Shown in pieces: positions 44,026 through 52,598 of a stretch of 64,000 bases of DNA (its first letter is position 1; the number at the start of each line of letters is the position of its first letter). The position numbers were made by a program, and so were the translations under genes. The stretch is taken from contig CAJKHT010000002.1 of the NCBI GenBank assembly GCA_905199755.1, positions 27,342-91,341 of the forward strand, given 5' to 3'. The notes beneath the pieces were generated by a model. It worked only from the letters and a program-made list of their open reading frames with translations. It was not told the origin of the DNA and ran no database searches. This stretch comes from an uncultured Eubacteriales bacterium. GTDB taxonomy: Bacteria; Bacillota; Clostridia; UBA1381.

Positions 44026-44828
44026 GTGCGCCTCCTTTGCGTGACTGCCATAACAATTACAAGCACCGCTACACCCGTCAGCACAATTGTTCCGCCCGGC
44101 CGCAGATCGAGATAAAACGATACCGTAAGTCCCGTAACGGTAAAAAACTCGGCAAGTATAACAGATATTGCAAGTGTCTGCCTGTAGCTTTTTGAAAGCA
44201 TCATTGCAGCGGCGGTCGGCAGCACGATAAGTGATGAAATCATCAGTGCGCCCACCACTCTTGACGCAGCGCTGACCGTAACGGCAGTGAGCAGCATAAG
44301 TACAAAATTAATACTCTTTACGGGAACACCGGCAAGCGCTGCCGCCTCCTCGTCAAAGGTTATGAAGAAAAGCTCCTTATACAGCAGCATGGAAACAGCT
44401 ATTACGATAACACTCAGCCCAACCGTGAGATACAGTTCAAAATCCGACACAGCCACAATCGAACCGAAAAGAAAGCTGTTTATGTTACTTGCTCCGTCAC
44501 TGATAAATCCAGACAGCACCGCCGTAAGACCTATTCCGGCAGACATAACCGCCGCCGTGGCAATTTCGGGATATTTGCTGAAGCTGCGGCGCATTGCCTC
44601 GATTGACAGTACTGCAAGCACCGAAAATATCACCGCACCCAGGATAGGGTTTATATTTATAACCAGTCCGAATGCAATGCCGGCAAGCGCCGAATGTGAT
44701 GCGGCATCACCGACTGCGCTTAAACGCTTCAGCACTATATTAAGTCCTATGCACGGCGCAATGAACGCTATAAGCACCGCAACGACAAACGCTCTTTGCA
44801 TAAATGCATACGCAAACATATTATTCAT
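44022..44828 (-). CDS. znuB: zinc (metal) ABC transporter permease ZnuB
   Basis: A permease of the ABC-3 metal family with eight or nine membrane helices, including LNIVLKRLSAVGDAASHSALAGIAFG, the family signature. Although the frame is open to 44852, the ATG at 44828 (MNNMFAYAFMQ) has GGGAG seven bases upstream and gives 268 residues. It overlaps znuC by 8 bp and zur by 4 bp. It moves Zn2+ across the membrane using ZnuC. Confidence 0.93.
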   Translation of the reverse strand: MNNMFAYAFMQRAFVVAVLIAFIAPCIGLNIVLKRLSAVGDAASHSALAGIAFGLVININPILGAVIFSVLAVLSIEAMRRSFSKYPEIATAAVMSAGIGLTAVLSGFISDGASNINSFLFGSIVAVSDFELYLTVGLSVIVIAVSMLLYKELFFITFDEEAAALAGVPVKSINFVLMLLTAVTVSAASRVVGALMISSLIVLPTAAAMMLSKSYRQTLAISVILAEFFTVTGLTVSFYLDLRPGGTIVLTGVAVLVIVMAVTQRRRT

Positions 44829-45552
44829 GATGATGCTCCCTCTTTCCCGCAAAAATACGGTTTATTTCTTCAAGCGAAAGATCGGCACGGTTGACAAATT
44901 CCTCATAGCCGTGTTCGCAGAATATGAGAAGCTTGTTTGCCGCCTGTACAAGAGTAGGGGTGTCGTGGTTTGTCATCACGATTGTAAGTCCCTGATTGTT
45001 CAGCTCGGTTACAAGCTTCATAATGGACTTTACCGACCGTGCATCTACACCTGCGGTCGGTTCGTCCATAAGCAGCAGCTCGGGTTCGCTGATGAGCGCA
45101 CGCGCTATAAACACGCGCTGCTGCTGTCCGCCCGAAAGCTTGCCTATAAGCCTGTTTTCGTATTCCGCCATACCCACTCTTTCAAGCACACTCTTGACAA
45201 GTGAATCGTATTTTTTGCCATAGTGCTTAAAAAGTCCCGTTCTCGGGAAAAGATTTGCCATAACCACCTCGCGCACCGTTGCCGGGAATGCGGAGTTAAA
45301 TGACAGTGCCTTTTGCGGAACGTATCCCACTCTGCCGCGCACCTCGGAAATGTTTTTTCCGAGCACCTTTATTTCGCCGCGGCTGTACGGCAGCATGCCG
45401 AGTATAAGCTTTATAAGCGTTGATTTTCCCGCACCGTTTGAGCCGATTATTCCGAGAAAATCCCCTTTTTCAAGCGAGAAATTCACATTTTTAAGCACCG
45501 CCGCATCGGTATATTCAAAATTAAGATTTTTTACGGTCAGTATTTCATTCAT
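44821..45552 (-). CDS. znuC: zinc (metal) ABC transporter ATPase ZnuC
   Basis: A 243-residue ABC ATPase: Walker A GSNGAGKSTL, Q-loop in VGYVPQKAL, signature LSGGQQQR, Walker B LLLMDEPTAGVD, and the switch His in MTNHD. It ends in a short His-rich tail (REHHHE) typical of zinc transporter ATPases. It overlaps znuB by 8 bp and starts 1 bp after znuA. Confidence 0.95.
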   Translation of the reverse strand: MNEILTVKNLNFEYTDAAVLKNVNFSLEKGDFLGIIGSNGAGKSTLIKLILGMLPYSRGEIKVLGKNISEVRGRVGYVPQKALSFNSAFPATVREVVMANLFPRTGLFKHYGKKYDSLVKSVLERVGMAEYENRLIGKLSGGQQQRVFIARALISEPELLLMDEPTAGVDARSVKSIMKLVTELNNQGLTIVMTNHDTPTLVQAANKLLIFCEHGYEEFVNRADLSLEEINRIFAGKREHHHE

Positions 45553-45553
45553 A

Positions 45554-46423
45554 TCAGTTAAGCGCCTTCTTCAATACTTCAAGATTTTCTTCCATTACGG
45601 TAAAATAGTCCGCACCGCTGTCGTCTCCCTCAAAAGGATTCAGAGAAAGTATTTCGGCACCGGTTTCCTTTGCGACTGCCTCAACGGTTTTTGTTGTTTC
45701 AAGCTCCTGCGAGAAAATATATTTTATATTGTTATTCTTTACAAAATCTATTATTTCCGCCATTCTTGCCGGTGACGGCTCACCCTCGCCGGATGCATTT
45801 TCTATCGATGTCTGATTAAGATTAAACGCATCGCACAGATACCCGTACGCCGCATGCGCAACCACAACATTTCTGTCCTTAAACGATGCGGCGGCGGTTT
45901 TATAGTCATTTATAAGCTTTTCCGTTTTTTCCTTGCAGTCTTTGAAATTTGCATTGTAATAATCTGCATTTTCGGAATCTTTTTCGCAGAAAGCATTTTT
46001 TATATTTTCCATTTCATGCAATGCATTCTCGGGATTCAGCCACACATGCGGATCATAATTTTCCGCTGTGTACGGTATGTTATCCGATGCCTCAACAACT
46101 TTCAGCGAACTGCTTTTCAGGCTTGAAACGGTCTTTTCCGCCCATGATTCCATGCCCATTCCGCTGTATATGAAAACATCCGCTTCGGACAGCTTTGCCA
46201 TGTCGGAGGTTTTCGGCTCGTAATCATGCGGTTCGGATGATGACGGGCACATGGAATACACATCAATACGGTCGCCGCCTATCAGCTTTGCAAAGTCATA
46301 CATCGCATAAAATGATGTATATACGCAAAGCTTAGAACTCTTTTCGGTTGCATTTCCCCTGCCTGTTCCGCAGCCCGAAAGCAGCATCATTGCAGAAAGT
46401 ATAAATAAAGTAAGTTTTTTCAT
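45554..46423 (-). CDS. znuA: zinc-binding lipoprotein of ABC importer (ZnuA/TroA-like)
   Basis: The 289-residue lipoprotein (lipobox LSGC, Cys18) has cluster A-1 binding protein features. Metal-binding His residues lie in SSEPHDYEPK, DPHVWLNPENA and VAHAAYGYLC, with an acidic ligand near the end (GDDSGADY). It lacks the long His-rich loop of many ZnuA proteins. Clusters of this family bind Zn2+ or Mn2+; the neighbouring Fur-type gene and three-His pattern favour zinc. It starts only 21 bp after the polA stop. Confidence 0.92.
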   Translation of the reverse strand: MKKLTLFILSAMMLLSGCGTGRGNATEKSSKLCVYTSFYAMYDFAKLIGGDRIDVYSMCPSSSEPHDYEPKTSDMAKLSEADVFIYSGMGMESWAEKTVSSLKSSSLKVVEASDNIPYTAENYDPHVWLNPENALHEMENIKNAFCEKDSENADYYNANFKDCKEKTEKLINDYKTAAASFKDRNVVVAHAAYGYLCDAFNLNQTSIENASGEGEPSPARMAEIIDFVKNNNIKYIFSQELETTKTVEAVAKETGAEILSLNPFEGDDSGADYFTVMEENLEVLKKALN

Positions 46424-46444
46424 AAAAAGTCTCCGTTCCGTAAT

Positions 46445-49090
46445 TTATTTTGCATCATACCAGCTGTGTCCCTGTGCCATATCCACAACCAGCGGCACAT
46501 CAAGCTTTACCGCGTTTTCCATTTCCTCTTTCAGTATTCTTCTTACCGCGTCTATCTCATCATTATGTGCCTCGACAATCAGCTCGTCATGCACCTGCAA
46601 GAGCAGCCGCGATTTAAGCTTTTCGCGCACAAGCCGCGAATCCACCTTAACCATTGCAAGCTTTATTATATCCGCGGCACTGCCCTGAATAGGTGTATTC
46701 ATCGCCGCTCTTTCCCCGAACTGACGCACATTGTAATTCTGTGATTTAAGTTCGGGAATATAGCGGATTCGGTTCATCATGGTTGTGACATATCCCTTTT
46801 CCTTTGCTTCCTTTTTGACGTTTTCCATATATTCACGCACACCGTGATATTTGGCGAGATAGCTTTCTATATACTGTTTAGCCTCCTTAACGCTGACACC
46901 GATGTCCTGCGAAAGGCTGAACTCCCCTATTCCGTACACAATTCCGAAATTTACCGCTTTTGCACTGCTTCTCTGCTCTTTTGTGACTTGGTCTGCCGGT
47001 ATTCCGAGTACCTGTGACGCGGTAACGGCATGAATATCCTCATTGTTTTTAAAAGCGTTTATCATTGTTTCGTCCTTTGCCATATGCGCAAGAACACGCA
47101 GCTCAATCTGCGAATAGTCCGCATCGACAAGCGTATAGCCATCCTCGGCAATGAACATGCGCCGTATTTCACGCCCCAGCTCCGTACGTGTGGGAATATT
47201 CTGCATATTCGGCTCCGTTGAGCTTATACGTCCCGTTACCGTGACTGTCTGGTTGAAATTTGAATGTATACGTTTTGTCACGGGATTTATAACGGCGCTC
47301 AGTCCGTCGCAGTATGTGCTTTTAAGCTTTGCATACTGACGGTATTTTAAAATAAACGTTACTATCGGGTGCTTGTCCTTGATTTTTTCGAGCGCGTCCG
47401 CATTTGTGGAATATCCCGTTTTTGTCTTTTTTGCAGGCTTCAGCTCCAGCTTTTCAAACAATACCGTTCCGAGCTGTTTCGGGGAATTTATATTAAACTC
47501 CTCGCCCGACAGCATGTATATTTCTTTTGTGAGTGCGTCAAGCTTAGCGCTCAGAACTGCCGAAAACTTTTCAAGCTCCGTCTTATCCACCGTGAAGCCG
47601 TTTATCTGCATATGAGCAAGAACGCTTATGAGCGGCAGCTCTATTTCGTAATACAGATACTCCTGATTATTTTCCTTTATTTTATCTGCAAGAAGCTCCT
47701 TTAACACACCCAATGCCGCCGCATGCTTTGCCGCGGTTTCGTCCGACATATCGTCATCAATAAGAGACAGCTGCTTTTCCTCGCCCTGCGGCAGCTCAAC
47801 TCCCATAAAGCCCTCGCAAAGTCCCTCAAGCGAAAAATCATTGCGCGACGGATTGAGCAGATATGCCGCTATCGACGCGTCAAACGCAACACCCTTTATG
47901 TCCGCCGTACCGGCAAGCTTTACGATTGCGTCCTTTATTCCGCAGACGTTTTTCTTTACATTTTCATTTTCAAGAAACGGCTTTGCCGCCTTTACAAGCG
48001 CATCGCCGAAAAGCGACGGTGCGGTACAGTATGCATTGTTTCCGCTTGCAAATGCCATTCCCGAAAGACAGTCTCCCGAAAAATACGGTATAAAAGACAC
48101 CTCACCCGTTACGGTGTCAAGCGTCCGGGCAAGCTTTTCGGGCGTATCTATGACGGAAACCGTCATATTTTCAAAAATATCCTCCCTCACCTGCACCGCG
48201 GAATTTTCGGGCGGAGTAAGGTTAAGCTTTTTTATAACGCTGTTTAATTCCAGACGCTTCAATATTGAATAAAGCTCGCCCGATTCATCTGAAAAGCCGC
48301 CGAATACACAGTCCTCAATGCTGAATTCAATAGGAACATTTACGTTTATTTCCGACAGCGTTTTTGACAGAAATGCCATATCTCTGCCGTTTATAAGCTT
48401 TTCAAGCATTTTGCCCTTAATGCCTGTACTTTCAAGATTATCATATATATATTCTATACTGTGATGCTGTTCTATAAGACTCACCGCAGTCTTTTCGCCT
48501 ATCCCTTTCACGCCCGGGATATTATCGGACGGATCGCCCATAAGCGCCTTGACGTCAATAAATTCGCGCGGTGTTACATGATACCTTTCCTTTACGGCAG
48601 CCTCGTCATACACGGTTGTCTCATTTCTGCCCATTTTCGTCACGGTCAGAATGATTCGCGTGTTTTTATCGGCAAGCTGCAAATCGTCCTTATCGCCCGT
48701 TGCAATATAGCAGTCAACATCATTCCTGCCGCATATACGCGAAACTGTACCTATTATATCGTCCGCCTCATAACCTTCAAGCTCCAGCAGAGTGACATTC
48801 ATTGCACGCAGAATTTCCTTTGCATACGGCATTTGCCGCGCAAGCTCGTCCGGCATTGGGTGGCGCTGCGCTTTGTATCCGTCATACATTTTATGGCGGA
48901 AAGTCGGCGCTTTAAGGTCGAATGCCGCACAAAGATAGTCCGGCTTCTGTTCGTTTATAAGCTTTATAAGCATATTCATAAATCCGTACACCGCATTCGT
49001 GGGCATGCCATCCGATGCGGACAGCGCACGCACTCCGTAATACGCACGGTTTATTATACTGTTTGAATCAAGTATCAGCAGCTTTTTCAC
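46445..49090 (-). CDS. polA: DNA polymerase I
   Basis: The 881-residue enzyme has an N-terminal 5'-3' exonuclease domain (LILDSNSIINRAYYG, EADDIIGT, TGDKDDLQL, GDPSDNIPGVKGIGEKTA). A middle domain lacks the DxE catalytic pair of the 3'-5' proofreading exonuclease (the region reads SFIPYFSGDCLSG). The polymerase domain is intact: motif A VDADYSQIELRVLAH, motif B RSSAKAVNFGIVYGIG, motif C QVHDE (832-836). It starts with GTG after AGGAGG. It fills gaps, removes RNA primers and takes part in repair. It is followed by the zinc genes with no promoter visible in the 21-bp gap. Confidence 0.97.
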   Translation of the reverse strand: MKKLLILDSNSIINRAYYGVRALSASDGMPTNAVYGFMNMLIKLINEQKPDYLCAAFDLKAPTFRHKMYDGYKAQRHPMPDELARQMPYAKEILRAMNVTLLELEGYEADDIIGTVSRICGRNDVDCYIATGDKDDLQLADKNTRIILTVTKMGRNETTVYDEAAVKERYHVTPREFIDVKALMGDPSDNIPGVKGIGEKTAVSLIEQHHSIEYIYDNLESTGIKGKMLEKLINGRDMAFLSKTLSEINVNVPIEFSIEDCVFGGFSDESGELYSILKRLELNSVIKKLNLTPPENSAVQVREDIFENMTVSVIDTPEKLARTLDTVTGEVSFIPYFSGDCLSGMAFASGNNAYCTAPSLFGDALVKAAKPFLENENVKKNVCGIKDAIVKLAGTADIKGVAFDASIAAYLLNPSRNDFSLEGLCEGFMGVELPQGEEKQLSLIDDDMSDETAAKHAAALGVLKELLADKIKENNQEYLYYEIELPLISVLAHMQINGFTVDKTELEKFSAVLSAKLDALTKEIYMLSGEEFNINSPKQLGTVLFEKLELKPAKKTKTGYSTNADALEKIKDKHPIVTFILKYRQYAKLKSTYCDGLSAVINPVTKRIHSNFNQTVTVTGRISSTEPNMQNIPTRTELGREIRRMFIAEDGYTLVDADYSQIELRVLAHMAKDETMINAFKNNEDIHAVTASQVLGIPADQVTKEQRSSAKAVNFGIVYGIGEFSLSQDIGVSVKEAKQYIESYLAKYHGVREYMENVKKEAKEKGYVTTMMNRIRYIPELKSQNYNVRQFGERAAMNTPIQGSAADIIKLAMVKVDSRLVREKLKSRLLLQVHDELIVEAHNDEIDAVRRILKEEMENAVKLDVPLVVDMAQGHSWYDAK

Positions 49091-49120
49091 AATATCCTCC
49101 TAAGTGATTAACAAAAACTC

Positions 49121-49143
49121 TAAATGCAAATTATTTGCATTTA
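49121..49143. promoter_or_regulatory. Fur/Zur-type 7-1-7 palindrome at the polA-znuACB-zur promoter
   Basis: A 23-bp inverted repeat whose core is TGCAAAT-T-ATTTGCA (49125-49139), the 7-1-7 arrangement of Fur-family operators. It overlaps the predicted transcription start (about 49141) and lies 31 bp upstream of the GTG start codon. A repressor bound here would block the whole polA-znuA-znuC-znuB-zur unit. Confidence 0.65.
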
Positions 49144-49147
49144 AAAT

Positions 49148-49176
49148 ATTTTACCGTATAATGTTTATTTTGTCAA
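49148..49176 (-). promoter_or_regulatory. promoter of polA-znuA-znuC-znuB-zur
   Basis: On the minus strand TTGACA (49171-49176), 17-bp spacer, TAAAAT (49148-49153). The palindrome described above covers the region just downstream of the -10. Confidence 0.75.
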
Positions 49177-49236
49177 GCATTTGTTAATATTTTATTCATA
49201 AAATAAATAAAACTTGTTTACATCTAATTCATACCA

Positions 49237-49264
49237 GTGACAAATATATGTTGTATAGTATAAG
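49237..49264 (+). promoter_or_regulatory. weak predicted promoter of the HtrA-like protease gene
   Basis: GTGACA (49237-49242), 16-bp spacer, TATAAG (49259-49264), with a leader of about 55 nt before AGGAGATGAGG and the ATG. Both boxes are imperfect. Confidence 0.4.
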
Positions 49265-49325
49265 CATAGTCAGTAAAGACACAAAATAAACATAAATAAT
49301 TATTGAAATTAGGAGATGAGGGATT

Positions 49326-50555
49326 ATGAAAAAATATCCGTACACAGATTCCACTGACTTAATTATATATGATAACAAAGAGAAAAAGGCTAAAAAGCCA
49401 AAGACATGGTTGGTAGCTATGACTTCCGCACTTGCCGCAAGCGTATTTACCGCAGCGGTATTCGGAACGGGAACGTACTACATGTATAAAGACAGCAAGC
49501 CCCCCGTAACACAGCAGGCATCGGCACCGACATCAACGGGCAGCAGTGACAGCGCTCAGACAATAACGTACGCAAACGGCAAACAGGTTCTCACCATTCA
49601 GCAGATTGCGGCTCAGGTAGGGCCGAGCGTAGTCGGAGTTATAAACAAGACAACGGTTCAGTCACAGAAATATTACGATCCGTTCAGCGGCAGATACTAT
49701 TATTATTCCGATCCGTCAAAATCCTCGGACGAGACGGTTGAACAGGGCAGCGGCTCCGGAATAATCATAAGCACCGACGGCTATATTGTAACAAATCAGC
49801 ACGTTATTGACGGCGCTACAGAGATTTCGGTAATCCTTAACACGGGTGATGAAATCGGAGCAAAGCTTGTAGGTCAGGACACAAAAACCGACCTTGCGGT
49901 TCTTAAGATAGATACAGACCAGACTCTTACCGCCGCAACGCTCGGTGATTCGACACAGACACAGGTCGGTGAACTGGCAGTTGCAATCGGTAACCCGATG
50001 GGACAGGAATTTTCCGGTTCGGTTACGGCAGGTATAATCAGCGCCGTAAACAGAACGATGACTATAGATAACAGAACTTACAATCTGCTGCAGACAGATG
50101 CGGCAATCAACTCGGGTAACTCGGGCGGTGCTCTTATAAACCAGTACGGCGAAGTAATCGGTATCAACTCGGTTAAGCTTTCGCAGTCGGGTGTAGAGGG
50201 CATGGGATTTGCAATCGCAATTTCCGAGGCTAAGCCTATAATTGACGACCTTATCGCCTCAGGCTATGTAACAGGCAGACCGCTTGTAGGCATAGGCATA
50301 CAGGAAACAAGATACGGTCTGTTCATAGGAAGCGTGCAGGAGGGCAGCGGTGCTGCCGAGGCAGGCTTGCAGGTAGGCGACATGATTCTTGAAGTGGACG
50401 GTCAGAAGGCATCTTCATCATCGGAGGTCAACGAAATCCGTGATAAGAAAAAGCCGGGCGAGTATCTGAAATTCAAGATTTTGCGTGACGGCGAGACAAA
50501 GGAAATAGACGTTCGTCTTACAGAAAATGCTGACAAAGCCGACGCAAACAAATAA
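49326..50555 (+). CDS. HtrA/DegP-like membrane-anchored serine protease with PDZ domain
   Basis: The 409-residue S1C protease has a short cytoplasmic head, one transmembrane helix (about 28-52), a Ser/Thr-rich linker, and a trypsin-like domain with the catalytic triad in TNQHVIDG (His), KTDLAVLKI (Asp) and NSGNSGGAL (Ser). One PDZ domain is at the C-terminus (GIGIQETRYGLFIGSV, GDMILEVDG). It degrades or refolds damaged proteins at the outer face of the membrane. It is monocistronic, divergent from polA. Confidence 0.95.
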   Translation: MKKYPYTDSTDLIIYDNKEKKAKKPKTWLVAMTSALAASVFTAAVFGTGTYYMYKDSKPPVTQQASAPTSTGSSDSAQTITYANGKQVLTIQQIAAQVGPSVVGVINKTTVQSQKYYDPFSGRYYYYSDPSKSSDETVEQGSGSGIIISTDGYIVTNQHVIDGATEISVILNTGDEIGAKLVGQDTKTDLAVLKIDTDQTLTAATLGDSTQTQVGELAVAIGNPMGQEFSGSVTAGIISAVNRTMTIDNRTYNLLQTDAAINSGNSGGALINQYGEVIGINSVKLSQSGVEGMGFAIAISEAKPIIDDLIASGYVTGRPLVGIGIQETRYGLFIGSVQEGSGAAEAGLQVGDMILEVDGQKASSSSEVNEIRDKKKPGEYLKFKILRDGETKEIDVRLTENADKADANK

Positions 50556-50583
50556 TTAACTACGCTATTCAGTTTTAATTGAG

Positions 50584-50740
50584 TTGACTGTTGTAACAGG
50601 CAGTCAATACCATCCTTTTTTTCATATGCCCTTGCCCTCGAGAGAGGGTGAGGGTTCCCCCAAATATTCGGAGGAAACCGGGTAAGTTTCTTCCTTATTA
50701 TATAGGAGATGCTGCACAGCGCGGCATCTCCCTTTGTTTT
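50584..50740 (+). terminator. series of hairpins after htrA, the last a likely terminator
   Basis: Four consecutive hairpins can be drawn: TTGACTG/CAGTCAA (50584-50607, followed by a T-run), CCCTC/GAGGG (50636-50649), GGAGGAAAC/GTTTCTTCC (50671-50695), and GGAGATGC/GCATCTCC (50705-50731) followed by CTTTGTTTT. No ORF is present. The last is a good terminator. The whole may be a small structured RNA or decayed repeat. Confidence 0.5.
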
Positions 50741-50823
50741 GTCCGAATATATAACGAAAAAAATCCTTGGTAATCAATAAAAAAATTTCATCTTAAGAAA
50801 GTTGTGACGCAGCTTAAAAACTC

Positions 50824-51019
50824 AGTAACACTATTGTAACATTTCAAATGCACCGAAATGCGATGAACCGCTATTTGCATATCGGAGTAAAAATTGCCCA
50901 CAGCATATTGTGGTCGGGAGATGAATTATGTAAATCAGTCTTGGGAATAACTGTAAATATTACATTGGATTTTCTGTAACATTTCGTCATAATTTCGCGA
51001 ATATTACACTTTCATTACT
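50824..51019. promoter_or_regulatory. two WalR-like direct repeats upstream of the SLH-NlpC/P60 gene
   Basis: AGTAAC-N5-TGTAAC on the plus strand (50824-50840) and AGTAAT-N5-TGTAAT on the minus strand (51003-51019) each match the WalR box TGTWAH-N5-TGTWAH except at the first base. Between them are further TGTAAA/TGTAAC half-sites (50952-50957, 50975-50980). The rest of the 50741-51079 gap is A+T-rich with no gene seen. Confidence 0.45.
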
Positions 51020-51079
51020 AAATTCTTAAGAAGTTCTTAAGAAAATTTTAAACAATGTAAGAAATTTTCGCAAAAACCC

Positions 51080-51108
51080 TTGACAATCAATACTTTTTCT
51101 GTTACAAT
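51080..51108 (+). promoter_or_regulatory. promoter of the SLH-NlpC/P60 gene
   Basis: TTGACA (51080-51085), 17-bp spacer, TACAAT (51103-51108). The 5' leader is long, about 125 nt, and contains a GCAGATG/CATCTGC hairpin at 51186-51215. Confidence 0.75.
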
Positions 51109-51192
51109 ACAGACAATGCATTTCGATTGGTGTATTTTTACTGACAAAAAAAACAAAATAGAAAATAGGGTAACGGTCTTTAGGAGCAGATG

Positions 51193-51222
51193 ATGAATGT
51201 TCAAAAAACATCTGCCAAATAA
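51193..51222 (+). CDS. possible 9-codon leader peptide
   Basis: AGGAG (51182-51186) precedes ATG at 51193 (another ATG directly before it), opening MNVQKTSAK and a TAA. The frame lies inside the leader hairpin and ends 18 bp before the TTG start of the surface hydrolase, so translation of it could affect folding of the leader. It is short enough to be chance. Confidence 0.25.
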   Translation: MNVQKTSAK

Positions 51223-51240
51223 AAAGGAGAGAATAAAATC

Positions 51241-52566
51241 TTGAATAATAAAATAAAGAAGATTATCTTATCTGTTCTTGCTGTAACCGCAGTAACTACA
51301 ACGACAGCTTTAGCTGCCGATTTGAGCGGATGGGCGGTCTCGGAATATCAGTCAGCCAACGAAGCGGGACTAATTTCATATTCAATCGTTTCAAACGATA
51401 TGAAGGATAATATAACAAGACAGGAATTCTGCGAGCTGGCAGTCAACCTGTACAAAAAGCTTTCAAACGAAACCGAGCTTATAGAGCCTGCAGTTTCTCC
51501 GTTTACAGATACGGATAACATGGCTGTGTCGCAGGCATACTGCTACGGTATAGTATCGGGAACGGATGAGGGCAAATTCACGCCGGACAGACTGGTAACG
51601 CGTGAAGAAATGGCAAAAATGCTTGTAAGCACACTTACGGCGGGCGAAGCTGAATTTGCTTTGTCGGACGGAAGTGACTCATATGTAATAGACAGTTTTG
51701 AGGACGGTGCAAACGTAAGCAAATGGGCAAAAAGCTCCGTAATCACTGCTTTAAATTATTCGCTTATGAACGGCGTTGACGAATACAGCTTCAAGCCGGA
51801 AAAAGCAACAACAAGAGAACAGGCGATAGCAAGTATCAACCGTTCTTACGAAAAATTCTGCAACGGCGGATATTCACTCAGCCTGCCGCAGATAATACTG
51901 CCGAATGACGGTTCGGAAATCGAACAGGGACCTTTCACGGTAGAATGGACAGAAACAGACGGTGCCGTAAATTACCGCGTTCTTATTAAGGACAGCGATG
52001 CCCGACCCGTTATCTGGGAGGATGTTGACACAACATCAACAACCATAGATGCGGCATGGCTTGCCGCAAACAAAAATTATTCGATTATTGTAGGCGCAAT
52101 AATGCCGGACGGCAGCGAATGCTACAGTGTGCCTGTTGATTTTACTTACAAAGCGGCAAAATCGGATAAGATAACAAATACATATGTTGCATCAAACCCC
52201 AAGGGACAGGCGCTTATAGACGAAGCGGCAAAATATCTCGGAGTACCTTATGTATGGGGCGGAACAACGCCGAACGGCTTTGACTGCTCGGGATTTATGC
52301 AGTATGTATGCGCAAAGAACGGTATATCGTTAAGCCGCGTTGCTGACGATCAGCTGCACAAAAACGGAACATACGTATCAAGAGATCAGCTTGAACCGGG
52401 CGATTTGGTATTCTTCGGCTCGGGTGATTACGCAAGCCACGTAGGTATGTATGTGGGTGACGGCATGATGATTCATGCACCGTCAACAGGAAAGAGCATT
52501 ATGTATACCGATATAACATCGGGATATTATACATCAAGATATATAGGTGCAAAAAGGGTATATTAA
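51241..52566 (+). CDS. secreted NlpC/P60 cell-wall hydrolase with SLH-type repeats
   Basis: A TTG start with AAGGAGAG in front opens a 441-residue secreted protein (signal peptide ending ALA). The first half contains three S-layer-homology-type repeats (ITRQEFCELAVNLY, VTREEMAKMLVSTL, TTREQAIASINRSY) that attach it to the wall. An Fn3/Ig-like domain follows (about 215-305). The C-terminal NlpC/P60 peptidase has catalytic Cys in FDCSGFMQY and His in SHVGMYVG, with the third polar site in MIHAPS. It should cut peptide stems of peptidoglycan during growth. No alternative ATG start keeps the signal peptide. Confidence 0.92.
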   Translation: MNNKIKKIILSVLAVTAVTTTTALAADLSGWAVSEYQSANEAGLISYSIVSNDMKDNITRQEFCELAVNLYKKLSNETELIEPAVSPFTDTDNMAVSQAYCYGIVSGTDEGKFTPDRLVTREEMAKMLVSTLTAGEAEFALSDGSDSYVIDSFEDGANVSKWAKSSVITALNYSLMNGVDEYSFKPEKATTREQAIASINRSYEKFCNGGYSLSLPQIILPNDGSEIEQGPFTVEWTETDGAVNYRVLIKDSDARPVIWEDVDTTSTTIDAAWLAANKNYSIIVGAIMPDGSECYSVPVDFTYKAAKSDKITNTYVASNPKGQALIDEAAKYLGVPYVWGGTTPNGFDCSGFMQYVCAKNGISLSRVADDQLHKNGTYVSRDQLEPGDLVFFGSGDYASHVGMYVGDGMMIHAPSTGKSIMYTDITSGYYTSRYIGAKRVY

Positions 52567-52598
52567 AATAAAGGAGCTGATTTTAGCTCCTTTATTTT
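52565..52598. terminator. bidirectional terminator between the NlpC/P60 gene and queH
   Basis: A perfect 14-bp stem, AAAATAAAGGAGCT against AGCTCCTTTATTTT, with a 6-nt loop. It overlaps both stop codons of the convergent genes. Confidence 0.85.

Noticed and set aside
44287..45204. 305-codon plus-strand frame opposite znuB and znuC
   Set aside because: Antisense to two well-conserved transporter genes; Ser/Thr-rich composition comes from the complementary codon pattern.
48461..49066. 201-codon plus-strand frame opposite the 5' end of polA
   Set aside because: It lies entirely antisense to the conserved 5'-3' exonuclease domain, has no ribosome binding site and gives a Cys/His/Arg-rich sequence typical of shadow frames.
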